Positions 37,097 through 45,460 of a stretch of DNA of 64,000 nt are shown one piece after another. Source of the DNA: Microvirga sesbaniae (GTDB taxonomy: Bacteria > Pseudomonadota > Alphaproteobacteria > Rhizobiales > Beijerinckiaceae). Location of the stretch: positions 197,490-261,489 of the forward strand of contig NZ_JAMXFJ010000002.1 in the NCBI RefSeq assembly GCF_025460805.1, given 5' to 3'. A program made the translations under genes and the position numbers. The notes beneath the pieces are model-generated. The model searched no databases, was not told where the DNA came from, and saw nothing but the letters and a program-made list of their open reading frames with translations. Positions within the stretch are counted from its first letter, which is position 1, and every line of letters begins with the position of its first letter.

Positions 37097-37705
37097 GTGC
37101 AGGTTGGCGGGAGCAGACGTGGGATCGTGATTGCCGATGTTCAGGTGAGGGTGCGTCGATTCGTGCGACTGGCGATGTCCGGGTTCACCCGCGCGACAGG
37201 TCTGCCCAGGATCACTGCGGACGAGTCGGAGGCTGTGCCCCATCCGTCCCCATCCCTGACAATCACCCCTCCGTCGGAGGGAACGGATCGGCTGTCAGCC
37301 GCGCTGCACGCCGTCAGCGAGTCGCTCCGGCACCAGGTCGCCGCAGACTTTCAGCCGCCTCCTCTCACCAAAATCGAAGAATTGGGACGCCTATCCGACA
37401 TGAACGCTTCAGTGGATACCCTGGCCGAACAGATGCTGACCCTGGTGGAGATCGTCTCGGCTCAGGAAAGGGACATCAAGGCCCTCAAGGAGCAATGCCG
37501 CCGCCTCGAAGAGCACGATCAGGCCATCGCCGTCGCCTTCTCGACCTTTTTCCACGTTCTCTCGGCAGGCCGCGTCGCCAAGCTGAGCGAGATCGCCCAC
37601 ATTCTCAACAACATCATCAGGATCGCCGAACAGGAGGGCCGCCCGCCCGCATCCGTCAAGTTTCTGCAGGATCTCGCCGGCATGCTTCCGGACGACCAAC
37701 GCTGA
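37097..37705 (+). CDS. Hypothetical protein with coiled-coil segment
   Basis: A 202-residue protein of unknown function. The N-terminal 90 residues are basic then Pro/Ser-rich. The middle (about 110-145, MNASVDTLAEQMLTLVEIVS then AQERDIKALKEQ) looks like a coiled coil, and the C-terminal part is helical (LSEIAHILNNIIRIAEQEG). The GTG at 37097 follows AGGAGG with good spacing and is preferred over an ATG at 37175. It has no membrane segment and no recognised family. Confidence 0.6.
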   Translation: MQVGGSRRGIVIADVQVRVRRFVRLAMSGFTRATGLPRITADESEAVPHPSPSLTITPPSEGTDRLSAALHAVSESLRHQVAADFQPPPLTKIEELGRLSDMNASVDTLAEQMLTLVEIVSAQERDIKALKEQCRRLEEHDQAIAVAFSTFFHVLSAGRVAKLSEIAHILNNIIRIAEQEGRPPASVKFLQDLAGMLPDDQR

Positions 37706-37753
37706 GACAGGCGGCAGCTGCCCGGAAGGCGCAGGATCTCCCCGGCGCCATGC

Positions 37754-37769
37754 TTAACCGTTCATTAAC
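37754..37769 (+). promoter_or_regulatory. CtrA-type box TTAA-N7-TTAAC
   Basis: TTAACCGTTCATTAAC at 37754-37769 is an exact TTAA-N7-TTAAC match, the binding pattern of the alphaproteobacterial cell-cycle regulator CtrA. It lies about 118 bases before the next start codon (37887). Confidence 0.55.
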
Positions 37770-37886
37770 CATGCTCCTTCACGGTGAGCAAAGCCGCAGT
37801 GGAATTGGAGCGTGCACTGGCCTGAGTCTTTGACTCGCGGACACGGCGCATCCATGTCCCGGGCGCAGACGTGAAGGAAGCTGTTG

Positions 37887-38492
37887 ATGTCGACGGACAG
37901 GGTCGGGGCTGCCGTAGAAACCGCCATCGCCGAACACGTCGCGGACGCATTCCGGCGCACGGCCAGGAACGAGAAGGCCGCCTCGCTCACCTCCCTCGTC
38001 CGCACTCGGATCACGGACCGACTTCCTCATGACGGGATCGAGACCGAGCAGGATAATCACCCGCCTGCACTCGTGGCCTTCTATCGGCGCATCGCCGCAG
38101 CCTTCGTGGCAGCCGAACGTGAGCCTGAAACGGCGGAACGAGACCCGCACCTGACGCAGATCAAGGGCTCTCTCGAAACCCTTCGCAGCACCCTTCCCTC
38201 GATGGCGCAAAGGGCCAGGCTCGACCACGCGAGAGGTCAGCTTCTGATCGAGCGGCAGCACTTGCTCATGAAGAACGAGTTGACGGAAGGCTTCGGGCGG
38301 ATCGAGGTCTGGATTCTCTCAGTCGCGTTCCTCGCGCTGGTTCTCCAGAACGCGGTCGGGCTTCTCTGGGCCCTGCCCTTTCTGGGACTGAGTATCGGAA
38401 GAGCCTGGTACCTCGACGGGCAATGCAAGCGCCGGCTCAGGAAGATCGCCGAGATCGACGCCCTGATCGATCGCATCGGGCTGGCCGGCTGA
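37887..38492 (+). CDS. Hypothetical protein with C-terminal membrane segment
   Basis: A 201-residue protein of unknown family. The first 140 residues are hydrophilic and mostly helical. Residues about 142-175 (WILSVAFLALVLQNAVGLLW and following) form one or two membrane segments, and a basic cytoplasmic-type tail RAWYLDGQCKRRLRKIAE ends the protein. The start ATG at 37887 has GAAGGAAG upstream; an in-frame TTG lies just before it. The upstream CtrA-type box suggests cell-cycle or motility-linked control, which is inference. Confidence 0.6.
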   Translation: MSTDRVGAAVETAIAEHVADAFRRTARNEKAASLTSLVRTRITDRLPHDGIETEQDNHPPALVAFYRRIAAAFVAAEREPETAERDPHLTQIKGSLETLRSTLPSMAQRARLDHARGQLLIERQHLLMKNELTEGFGRIEVWILSVAFLALVLQNAVGLLWALPFLGLSIGRAWYLDGQCKRRLRKIAEIDALIDRIGLAG

Positions 38493-38589
38493 TCGCCCCT
38501 CGCAGCCTCTATCGCTGCCGCAGAACGGCCGACGCCATCACGATGCCCTGAACGGCCAGTCCGGAGAATGTCGAAACCGTAATCTGATC

Positions 38590-38771
38590 TAGAGCATCGG
38601 ACGGACCCAGAGGGCCGCGTCAGCGAAAAGTGGATCCGGTTTTCACTAGCGTGGCCCTTCGGGTCGCTGGCGCGGCCCGCTGGGTCCGTTCGGACCGATG
38701 CTCTCATTCGAGAAGAAAGCATCGGATGGATCCCAAAAGTGCAAGTCCACTTTTCACGTCCGATGCTTTAG
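38590..38771. repeat. Palindromic repeat family A, copy 3 (full length, inverted relative to copy 2)
   Basis: 182 bases, close to the reverse complement of copy 2 over its length, with TAGAGCATCGGACGG at one end and ACGTCCGATGCTTTAG at the other. The final TAG is in frame with the YheO-like regulator that follows and closes its frame on the 5' side. Confidence 0.88.
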
Positions 38772-38951
38772 CATCGCGCGTCCCTGCGCCGTGCCCATGA
38801 CGATCTCGCCGATTTCGAGCACTCTGCTCAGGACGGCATCGGGATCGTATGCCCGTCCCAGCTCGCCCCGCGATCCGGCCTGGCGCCTGCTGTCCGTCAC
38901 GACGATATCGGCCTTAACCTCGCCCTGCTCTTCCAGCCCTACGCGGACGTC

Positions 38952-39569
38952 GTGCTCCACGATCTCGTGACCGAGACCGTGGTGCATCTCTCCAATCCGT
39001 TTTCCAAGCGGGAGCTCGGCGAGCCGTCGCTTCTGCACGAGATCGATTTCAAGCCGTCCGACATCATCATCGGGTCCTATGAGAAAGTGAACTGGGACGG
39101 CCGCCGCATCAAATCCGTCAGTGCCGTCCTGCGCACGAACGGCAAGTCCATCGGTATCCTGTGCATCAATATGGACGTCTCGCACTTTCATGCGGTCATG
39201 CAGACGCTGAATGCGCTCGTCGCCGTGCCGCAATCGCCCGGGAAGCCCGCCTCCCTGTTCAAGGAGGACTGGCATGACCGGATCAACGAGTATATCCAGT
39301 CATGGACCCGCGCACGCGGTCTCGCCGTCACCGAGATGAGCCGCGCACAGAAACAGCAGCTCGTCGCGGATCCGGCCGGCGATGGAGCGTTCGGCGGACG
39401 CAATGCGGCGGCCTATATCTCCCGCGTGCTCGGCCTCGGCCGCGCGACGGTCTACAACCATCTCAAGAAGGATCAGGCCCGAGGCGGAAGGAGCGCGTCG
39501 CGGATGGCCTGCCAGCTCTCCCTGTCCGGCGCGCTGATGAGACCGCCGCTGCGAGTCACGGGGCGGTAA
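38952..39569 (+). CDS. YheO-like PAS/HTH transcriptional regulator with damaged or unusual 5' end
   Basis: The protein resembles YheO-family regulators: an N-terminal PAS-like domain (LHDLVTETVVHLSNPFSKRE, then YEKVNWDGRRIKSVSAVLR and CINMDVSHFHAVMQTL) and a C-terminal helix-turn-helix (NAAAYISRVLGLGRATVYNH). Family similarity (LLFQPYADVVLHDL) starts before the first usable start codon, the GTG at 38952. The frame is open back to 38772, where repeat copy 3 supplies a TAG, but holds no ATG, GTG or TTG. The 3' end overlaps the convergent inositol monophosphatase-like gene by about 97 bases, so the tail after KKDQA may be foreign. It may be a pseudogene. Confidence 0.6.
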   Translation: MLHDLVTETVVHLSNPFSKRELGEPSLLHEIDFKPSDIIIGSYEKVNWDGRRIKSVSAVLRTNGKSIGILCINMDVSHFHAVMQTLNALVAVPQSPGKPASLFKEDWHDRINEYIQSWTRARGLAVTEMSRAQKQQLVADPAGDGAFGGRNAAAYISRVLGLGRATVYNHLKKDQARGGRSASRMACQLSLSGALMRPPLRVTGR

Positions 39570-40306
39570 GGCGAACCGTCGAAATGCGCCGTGTAGCCGC
39601 CGGCCTCGCGATGGATCAGCCATCCGGCCGCATGATCCCACGGCATCACGCTGGACGAGAACGAGAAGTGTAGGTAGCCGGCCGCAATCTGGCGGTAGGT
39701 GTGGGCCGCACACCGGAGATCGGCCGCCATCGCGACCTTCGGCAGGCTCCCCGTTACCGTGGGGCGAAGGTCTTCGGGCAGATAACGCCACGAGACGTTG
39801 CCCGCCATCTGTGACAAGGGCACTGGCGCGGCAACCTGAAGCGGGCTGCTGCTGCCGTCCGGGCGCTGAATCCACGCTCCTTCGCCGCGAACCGCCATGG
39901 ACCAGTCGTCAGAGATCGGATCGAGGATCACGCCACCGACAATCTCGCCTTTCATGACCGCCGCCGCCATCACGCCGAAGAGCGGCAGGCCGGAGGCGAA
40001 ATTCAAGGTGCCGTCGACGGGATCGAGAATGAACGCGAGGTCGGCGTTGCCGAGACCATCGAGCAGGCTCGCGTCGCGGCTCACTCCCTCCTCGCCGATG
40101 ACCAGAGCTCCCGGGAAGCGGCGCAGGAGCTCGGCTTCGATGACGCGCTCGGCGGCCTCGTCGGCATCCGTCACGAGGTCGAGCTGGGAGGATTTGGTCC
40201 GGATGGAATCAGCCGACAGGTTTCGGAACCGCGGCAGGATCTCGGCCTGAGCCGTCGTCCTGAGGATGTGCGCGACGTCGAGTGCATCGGCTCGGGTGAA
40301 GGTCAT
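39473..40306 (-). CDS. Inositol monophosphatase family protein
   Basis: A 277-residue Mg-dependent phosphatase of the IMPase/FIG superfamily. Metal-site motifs are present: VTDADEAAERVIEAEL, IGEEGVSRD, LDPVDGTLNFASGLPLFGV and the C-terminal SVMPWDHAAGWLIHREAGG. The substrate may be inositol phosphate, histidinol phosphate or a nucleotide bisphosphate and cannot be told from sequence alone. It ends inside the YheO-like regulator's tail. Confidence 0.9.
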   Translation of the reverse strand: MTFTRADALDVAHILRTTAQAEILPRFRNLSADSIRTKSSQLDLVTDADEAAERVIEAELLRRFPGALVIGEEGVSRDASLLDGLGNADLAFILDPVDGTLNFASGLPLFGVMAAAVMKGEIVGGVILDPISDDWSMAVRGEGAWIQRPDGSSSPLQVAAPVPLSQMAGNVSWRYLPEDLRPTVTGSLPKVAMAADLRCAAHTYRQIAAGYLHFSFSSSVMPWDHAAGWLIHREAGGYTAHFDGSPYRPVTRSGGLISAPDRESWQAIRDALLPPRA

Positions 40307-40342
40307 GGGCGTCCGGTCTCCCTCTAGTTTCTCGGCAACCTG

Positions 40343-41179
40343 TCAGATCATCTCGAGTGGGCGCTTGCGCCGGGGCGGAGGAAATTCTGCGTCGATGGCT
40401 TCAAGATCCTCCGGACTGAGCCGGATCTCAAGCGCTCGATGATTGTCCCGCACATGATCGGCACGGGACGCCTTGGGGACCGCGATCACGTTCGGCTTTT
40501 GCAGAAGCCAGGCCAAGGCGATCTGGAACGGGCTTGCGCCGTAAGATTGCCCGATCGTCTGTAAAGCGCCCCCGCGAGGGAGCCTGCCCTGCTCGACCGG
40601 ACTGTAGGCCATGAGCGGCATGCGGCGCTTGGCCATCCACGGAAGGAGGTCGAATTCCGGTCCACGCCGCGTGACGTTGTAGAGCACCTGGTTGGTCGCG
40701 CAGGTCTCGCCTCCCGGTGCCTGAAGCAGTTCCTCCATGTCATCCACATCGAAATTGCTGACGCCCCAATGGCGAATCTTGCCGGAGCGCCGGAGCTCCT
40801 CGAATCCGGCCACGGTCTCCTCCAGCGGCACACCCCCACGCCAATGCAGGAGGTAGAGATCCAGCCGGTCCGTCCGCAGACGCTTGAGACTCCGCTCGCA
40901 CGCCTCGACGACGCCCTGTCGGCTCGCATTGTGGGGATAGACCTTGCTCACCAGGAAGAGGCGATCACGCTGGTCGGCAAGGGCCTCGGCCACGAGTTCC
41001 TCCGCGGCTCCTTCGCCGTACATTTCGGCGGTGTCGATCAGGGTCATGCCGAGTTCGACGCCGAGGCGGAGCGCTTCGACCTCCTCCCTCCGTCGGCCCG
41101 CATTCTCGGCCATATGCCACGTTCCCTGCCCGAGAGCCGGAACCGTCCCGCCGCCTGGCAGGGTTGCATTGAGGCTCAT
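40343..41179 (-). CDS. Aldo/keto reductase
   Basis: A 278-residue NADPH-dependent reductase with the AKR fold: LGQGTWHMAEN, LIDTAEMYGEGAAEELVAEA (Asp and Tyr of the catalytic tetrad), FLVSKVYPHNASRQG (Lys), DLYLLHWRGGVPLEETVAGF (His) and AVPKASRADHVRDN near the cofactor site. The start ATG at 41177-41179 has GAGGAGG just upstream; a longer frame starts in non-coding sequence. The substrate is unknown. Confidence 0.92.
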   Translation of the reverse strand: MSLNATLPGGGTVPALGQGTWHMAENAGRRREEVEALRLGVELGMTLIDTAEMYGEGAAEELVAEALADQRDRLFLVSKVYPHNASRQGVVEACERSLKRLRTDRLDLYLLHWRGGVPLEETVAGFEELRRSGKIRHWGVSNFDVDDMEELLQAPGGETCATNQVLYNVTRRGPEFDLLPWMAKRRMPLMAYSPVEQGRLPRGGALQTIGQSYGASPFQIALAWLLQKPNVIAVPKASRADHVRDNHRALEIRLSPEDLEAIDAEFPPPRRKRPLEMI

Positions 41180-41282
41180 GTCGCAACCTCCTCGTCGGTT
41201 GTTGATAATCGGGACCGCACGAGCCGTAGCGGAAAACAATGTCGTCCGCAGTGCCTCGGCACGTGCGTCGACCCTTTGACGG

Positions 41283-42263
41283 CTACTGCAAACGGGGTCC
41301 CTTCATGAAGCGGCTCCGGTCGGCGGATCGTATCGTCACATCGAACCTGTCTCCTTCCCGCTCAAGGGTCAGGGGAACGTCGACGCCGGCAGCGCCAAGA
41401 GCCCAGATGGCGCGATAGAACTCGGCCAGCGATGTCACCGGCTGGCCTGCAACCGCATGGATCTGGTCTCCGGCCCGCAGGCCGGCCCGCTGTGCGGGCG
41501 CATCCCCGGCGAGGCCTATGATCATGATCTGATCGTCCTCCGCCTCGGCGACATAGAATCCGAGCCAGGGCCTTGGCTGGTGCCCGGTCCGACCATGGGT
41601 CAGAAGCTCGTCCAGAATTGGCTTCAGGAGATCGATGGGCACGCTCATGTTCAGAGGAACCACGGTGCCGCCGGAAGCCTGATGCTGGAGTTGCAGGGAC
41701 CCGATGCCGATCAGGTCTCCCCGTGGACCGATCAACGCCGTTCCGCCCCAATTGGGGTGGGCCGGCGCGGTGAAGATGGCCGGATCGATCAGATATTCCC
41801 AGTAACCGGCAAACTCCTGACACGCGACGACCTGTGCGGCAAGCGAATGGCTCTGGCCTCCGCTGCCTCCCACGACGACCTGGTCACCGGGCTGCAAACG
41901 CCGGGAGTCTCCGAGGGTCAGGACCGGCACTCCCAGAGGCTCGAGCGCCTGCACCAGTCCGAAGCCGCTCTCGTAGTCGTAAGCGAGCACATGTGCCTGA
42001 ACGACGCGACCCTTGTTGGTGGTGAGCCAGACTTCCTCCGCCTCGGCAATCAGGTACCCGATGGTGACGACCAAGCCGTCATCCCGGATGACGACGCCCT
42101 GCCCGGCCCGTTCCGTCCCAAGCGTTTCCGCCGTGAAGGCGTCGTCGGGCACCCGTGCCCTAAGGGAAACTACGGCGGCCAGGGCGTTCTTGAGATCATA
42201 GTCGAGGGTTCGCGGATCGGGCTGGTACTCAGGAGGGATTTCCCATTCGTCGGGTGATTGCAT
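41283..42263 (-). CDS. HtrA/DegP-like trypsin-fold protein with PDZ domain, catalytic triad lost
   Basis: A 326-residue protein with the S1C layout: a trypsin-like domain (about 25-215) and a C-terminal PDZ domain (RPWLGFYVAEAEDDQIMIIG, then APAQRAGLRAGDQIHAVAG). All three places of the triad are changed: the TNxHV site reads TIGYLI (about 67-72), the Asp site reads YDYESGFGLVQ, and the GNSGG oxyanion/Ser site reads PNWGGTAL with Trp172 in the Ser place. No signal peptide is visible. It is therefore probably a binding protein or chaperone rather than a protease. Start ATG has GAGGAG upstream. Confidence 0.82.
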   Translation of the reverse strand: MQSPDEWEIPPEYQPDPRTLDYDLKNALAAVVSLRARVPDDAFTAETLGTERAGQGVVIRDDGLVVTIGYLIAEAEEVWLTTNKGRVVQAHVLAYDYESGFGLVQALEPLGVPVLTLGDSRRLQPGDQVVVGGSGGQSHSLAAQVVACQEFAGYWEYLIDPAIFTAPAHPNWGGTALIGPRGDLIGIGSLQLQHQASGGTVVPLNMSVPIDLLKPILDELLTHGRTGHQPRPWLGFYVAEAEDDQIMIIGLAGDAPAQRAGLRAGDQIHAVAGQPVTSLAEFYRAIWALGAAGVDVPLTLEREGDRFDVTIRSADRSRFMKGPRLQ

Positions 42264-42438
42264 GAACAGCTCCTCAGGCTCCCTGCAGAGAGCCTGCACC
42301 CTTCAAAATGGCAGGAAACGCGGCGCCTTCAACAGGCCTCCCCCTTTTGACGCACAAAAACCGGACCTCGGCCAGCGGATCCGGCAACGATGGGCAGCCT
42401 CGGGACGAGCCCGACGCGATGAAGGCAGAGGGAGTGCG

Positions 42439-42759
42439 TTACGCCGCTTCGCGGGTTTCCACCACAGCCACGGTCCGGGCTTCGACCCAGATCTGCTCCT
42501 GCTTCTTGTCGAGAGTGCGCAGTGCATGCCGGGCATAAAGACGAAACTCGTGCTTGAGAACCCGCGACGCAGTTTCCCAAACCCCGGTCTCATGCCGAGC
42601 GACGAAGAATGCCCGAGCGATCTGCTCGATTTCCTGGTCTGTCTGATCCACCTGTGCCCCCACAGAAGCCCTGACGGCTCCGTCAACTGCACCGAAACGC
42701 ACTTTCGGCTGCAACTGTCGGCAAGGTGTCTGATTTGCGGACTCGTGTCTGTACCCCAA
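42439..42759 (-). CDS. Possible small hypothetical protein
   Basis: A 106-residue frame in the 657-base gap between the pseudoprotease and the chemoreceptor genes, same strand. The C-terminal two thirds (QTDQEIEQIARAFFVARHET, then ASRVLKHEFRLYARHALRTL) look like an amphipathic helical protein with codon use like its neighbours. The N-terminus is uncertain and no family is recognised. The rest of 42264-42920 shows nothing I can support. Confidence 0.4.
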   Translation of the reverse strand: MGYRHESANQTPCRQLQPKVRFGAVDGAVRASVGAQVDQTDQEIEQIARAFFVARHETGVWETASRVLKHEFRLYARHALRTLDKKQEQIWVEARTVAVVETREAA

Positions 42760-42920
42760 AAGACACGATTCCGCCGCAAATGCGCATCGGCAGATCGTCC
42801 GCTATGGGCAGGGCAAAGGCTTCGCCGTCGGATCCGATCCGCTTCTTCAGGCGCGCTCTCAGTGTCCGCCTTGTCGAATGAAGACGGTCCGATCCGTCCT
42901 GCTCGGCATCACACCCCTGC

Positions 42921-44255
42921 TCAGGCGGCCCTCGCCGTCGCCAGGAACAGGTCGATATCCTGCCTCAGGCGGCGAAGCTGCTGATCCAGGGTCTGCTTCG
43001 CGCTCGAGACGTGCTGCGCCGCCGCTGCCGCGGATGCCGTCGATCCGGTCAGAGCTTCGATGCTGCGAACGACCGCATGCGTGTGATCGGTGGTCTGGCT
43101 GACGTTCACGGCAATGTCCGATGTGACCGCGGCCTGTTCCTCGACCGCGGCCGCGATGGCCGTAGCGATACCGCTCAGTTCCTCCATGATGCGGCCGATG
43201 TCGTCGATGTCGGATACGCTGCGCTGCGTCGCCTCCTGGATCGCCCCGATGCGGGAGCCGATCTCCGTGGTCGCCTTGGCGGTTTGGTTGGCGAGGGTCT
43301 TGACCTCCTGCGCGACGACCGCGAAGCCCTTGCCCATCTCTCCCGCGCGGGCCGCCTCGATCGTGGCGTTCAGGGCAAGCAGATTGGTCTGAGCCGCGAT
43401 GCGCTCGATCAGGTCGACCACATCCCCGATCTGTCTTGCCTGCTCGGCCAAGCCGTTGACTGTCTCCTTCGTCCGCTGCGAGCTCTGCAGAGCATGGCGC
43501 GCGACGTCGGCCGACCGGCTCGCCTGCTGCCCGATCTCACGCACGGACGATGCCAGCTGCTCCGTTGCGGCGGCTCCCGACTGCATGTTCGACGCCGTCT
43601 GCTCGGCCGCCGTCGTGACCTGAACGGCGAGGCTGCTGGCACTTCCGGTTGCCTCGTCGAGAACCGTCGCGCTCTCGGACAGAGCGCCGCTCGCCTGGCC
43701 CGAGATATGGAGGCTCTCCTGCACGGCGTCCGAAAAGGCGGCGACGGCCTGCGACAGAACCTCGCCTTTCTTCTGGCGATCCTGGACGAAGGCATCCTGA
43801 TACACGGAGATCGCGAAATCCATGTCCAGCATGACCGCTTGGTTCACCACGGTCAGCTTGCGCGCGAGCGCTGTTCCGTTGAAGCGGTGCTTTTTCGCCA
43901 ACGCCCTCACCAGCTCGTTCATGATGAAGGCATAGCCGCCGATGTACCACCGAGGCTCAAGGCCGATCTTGTTGTGAATGAGCCCGATGCGCCGGATCCC
44001 CTCGACATAGGATGCGTCGAACCTGCCGCTGAATAGCCTGCTCCAGTGCTGCATTTGAGCGGACACCAGCCGGGATTGCTGGGTTCCGATCATCGTGGAC
44101 AGGTGCGGCTGCCGATGCATATGGGCATAGAACAGTTCGAGGATCCGAGGCAGTTCGGACGAGATGTCCTTCCAGATGGAGGGGAGATCCTGACATACCC
44201 CTCCATCGATGCCCATGAACGCGAGCCGCTCTGCGAGCGATGAGTCATTTTGCAC
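42921..44255 (-). CDS. Globin-coupled methyl-accepting chemotaxis protein (HemAT-like, soluble)
   Basis: A 444-residue receptor. Residues about 7-165 form a protoglobin sensor, with the proximal His94 in [18 protein letters not shown]. It is followed directly by an MCP signalling domain whose hairpin tip is [18 protein letters not shown], with [17 protein letters not shown] after it. There is no membrane segment, so it is a cytoplasmic heme-based O2 or redox sensor for chemotaxis or a related pathway. The GTG start (44253-44255) follows GGGGAAG; the frame upstream of it is unlike the family. No chemotaxis genes lie nearby. Confidence 0.87.
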   Translation of the reverse strand: MQNDSSLAERLAFMGIDGGVCQDLPSIWKDISSELPRILELFYAHMHRQPHLSTMIGTQQSRLVSAQMQHWSRLFSGRFDASYVEGIRRIGLIHNKIGLEPRWYIGGYAFIMNELVRALAKKHRFNGTALARKLTVVNQAVMLDMDFAISVYQDAFVQDRQKKGEVLSQAVAAFSDAVQESLHISGQASGALSESATVLDEATGSASSLAVQVTTAAEQTASNMQSGAAATEQLASSVREIGQQASRSADVARHALQSSQRTKETVNGLAEQARQIGDVVDLIERIAAQTNLLALNATIEAARAGEMGKGFAVVAQEVKTLANQTAKATTEIGSRIGAIQEATQRSVSDIDDIGRIMEELSGIATAIAAAVEEQAAVTSDIAVNVSQTTDHTHAVVRSIEALTGSTASAAAAAQHVSSAKQTLDQQLRRLRQDIDLFLATARAA

Positions 44256-44425
44256 CGGACTTCCCCAAGATTCGACAATCGGCGAAATCTCTAGAGCGCC
44301 ATGCTTGGCCGAAGCTGATCCCTCGCTCCGGCATCGGCCCGCAAGCTGCGTCAGTTTGTGCCTGTCCGGGCTGAAACCATTCCGTGAACCGAGCGTTAAC
44401 CTTAGCGGTTCTGCGGGGCTTTGAG

Positions 44426-44725
44426 ATGCTTGATAACATTGCAAACCATTCGGGTTCCTCCCATTCCGGTTCGCGGATGCTTCCGGCGAGGCACAATGTG
44501 CCGCCGCTTCCCCATGCGGTGCAGGAACATCTCGGTCAGATGCTGAGAGCCGACTATTATGAGAGGACGGAAAAGCCGCGTTACCTCGGCGATTCTGCGC
44601 TTCCGCTCGAATTCGACCCATATCTCTACCGACTCGAGCAGAAAGAGCGGGCTCTCAGGCTCATGAGGGCTCGGGAACAGGGCACGCGGGCGGTCGCCGA
44701 CGCACTCTCGGGGCTCGAGTTCTAG
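44426..44725 (+). CDS. Small hypothetical protein (weak NepR-like pattern)
   Basis: A 99-residue protein divergent from the globin-coupled receptor. The central part, [20 protein letters not shown] followed by [12 protein letters not shown], resembles the LGxxLRxxY...F..LL..L pattern of NepR anti-sigma factors but has an insertion (RYLGDSALP), so this link is speculative. The TAG stop codon is the first triplet of repeat family A copy 4, so the original C-terminus may have been replaced by the repeat. Start ATG follows GCGGGGC. Confidence 0.55.
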   Translation: MLDNIANHSGSSHSGSRMLPARHNVPPLPHAVQEHLGQMLRADYYERTEKPRYLGDSALPLEFDPYLYRLEQKERALRLMRAREQGTRAVADALSGLEF

Positions 44726-44791
44726 AGCATCGGACGTGACCCAGAGGGCCGCGTCAGCGAAAAGTGGACCCACTTTTGGGTCTGATGCTCA
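44723..44791. repeat. Palindromic repeat family A, copy 4 (short form)
   Basis: TAGAGCATCGGACGTG to GGGTCTGATGCTC with the core GCGAAAAGTGGACCCACTTTTG. It is a single-module derivative of the longer copies. Confidence 0.8.
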
Positions 44792-44802
44792 GCCCTTTGA
44801 GG

Positions 44803-44911
44803 GGCGCACCGCTCGACGCGAAAAACCGGGCCCGCTTTTTCGCACGGTGCTCCACTCTTGGCTGGCGCACCGCTCGACGCGAAAAACCGGGTCCACTTTT
44901 TCGCACGGTGC
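44803..44911. repeat. Tandem pair of 48-base palindromic repeats (family C)
   Basis: Two copies at 44803-44850 and 44864-44911, differing at only two positions. Each pairs GCACCG with CGGTGC and GCGAAAAA with TTTTTCGC around a GC-rich centre (CCGGGCCCG / CCGGGTCCA). It is immediately downstream of family A copy 4. No gene is seen in 44726-45070. Confidence 0.8.
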
Positions 44912-45070
44912 GCTTGAGTGCATTCGCGGCGAGCGGAGTTCCTTGCATTCCCCGTCCCGCCTGACGGCAGGCGCCGATTCAGGTCGCGTTCAAGGTCCAT
45001 GGCTCAGAAGAGCTGAACTCGAGGAAGAGCCTGGCCATCGTGCCGGTGCGTCCTGGAACTCCTCTCGCCG

Positions 45071-45415
45071 ATGGATATGTCGAAGAGCATGGAACATGAA
45101 AGCGGAAGAGCCGTTCTGAGGCGGGCGTTCAGGCGGCTGGAGCAGGAGGTGCCGGGCAAGATCGCTCGCATTCTTCGCAGCCTCCGTCATCCGGACTCGC
45201 GCTGGGTGAGGATTCCCGCAGGGATCCTGCTCATCCTGGGGGGGATCTTCTCGATTCTGCCGTTTCTCGGCCTCTGGATGCTCCCTCTGGGCCTGCTCCT
45301 GATCGCATACGACATCCCCTTCCTGCAGAAGCCGGTCGGTCGCTTCACCCTCTGGGCGATCCAGAAATGGGCATCCTTCCGGCAATGGTTCTTCCCGCAG
45401 CCCCCGAGGGGCTGA
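45071..45415 (+). CDS. Small membrane protein of unknown function
   Basis: A 114-residue protein with a basic N-terminal half (LEQEVPGKIARILRSLRHPD) and two adjoining membrane segments: IPAGILLILGGIFSILPFLG and LWMLPLGLLLIAYDIPFL. It ends with a basic, aromatic tail. The G..LLI.G..LP.LG.WMLPLGLLL pattern is seen in short transmembrane proteins of proteobacteria with no known role. The start could be 45071, 45077 or 45089. Confidence 0.65.
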   Translation: MDMSKSMEHESGRAVLRRAFRRLEQEVPGKIARILRSLRHPDSRWVRIPAGILLILGGIFSILPFLGLWMLPLGLLLIAYDIPFLQKPVGRFTLWAIQKWASFRQWFFPQPPRG

Positions 45416-45460
45416 GGCCGGTCGCGAGGACCGGCCAACCGGGTCGCGCGGGACTGCCGC

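Noticed and set aside
44373..44397. GAAAC-N16-CGTT before the small 99-residue gene as an EcfG promoter
   Set aside because: The mismatch falls on the second -35 base, which is usually invariant, and the only support would be this single element.
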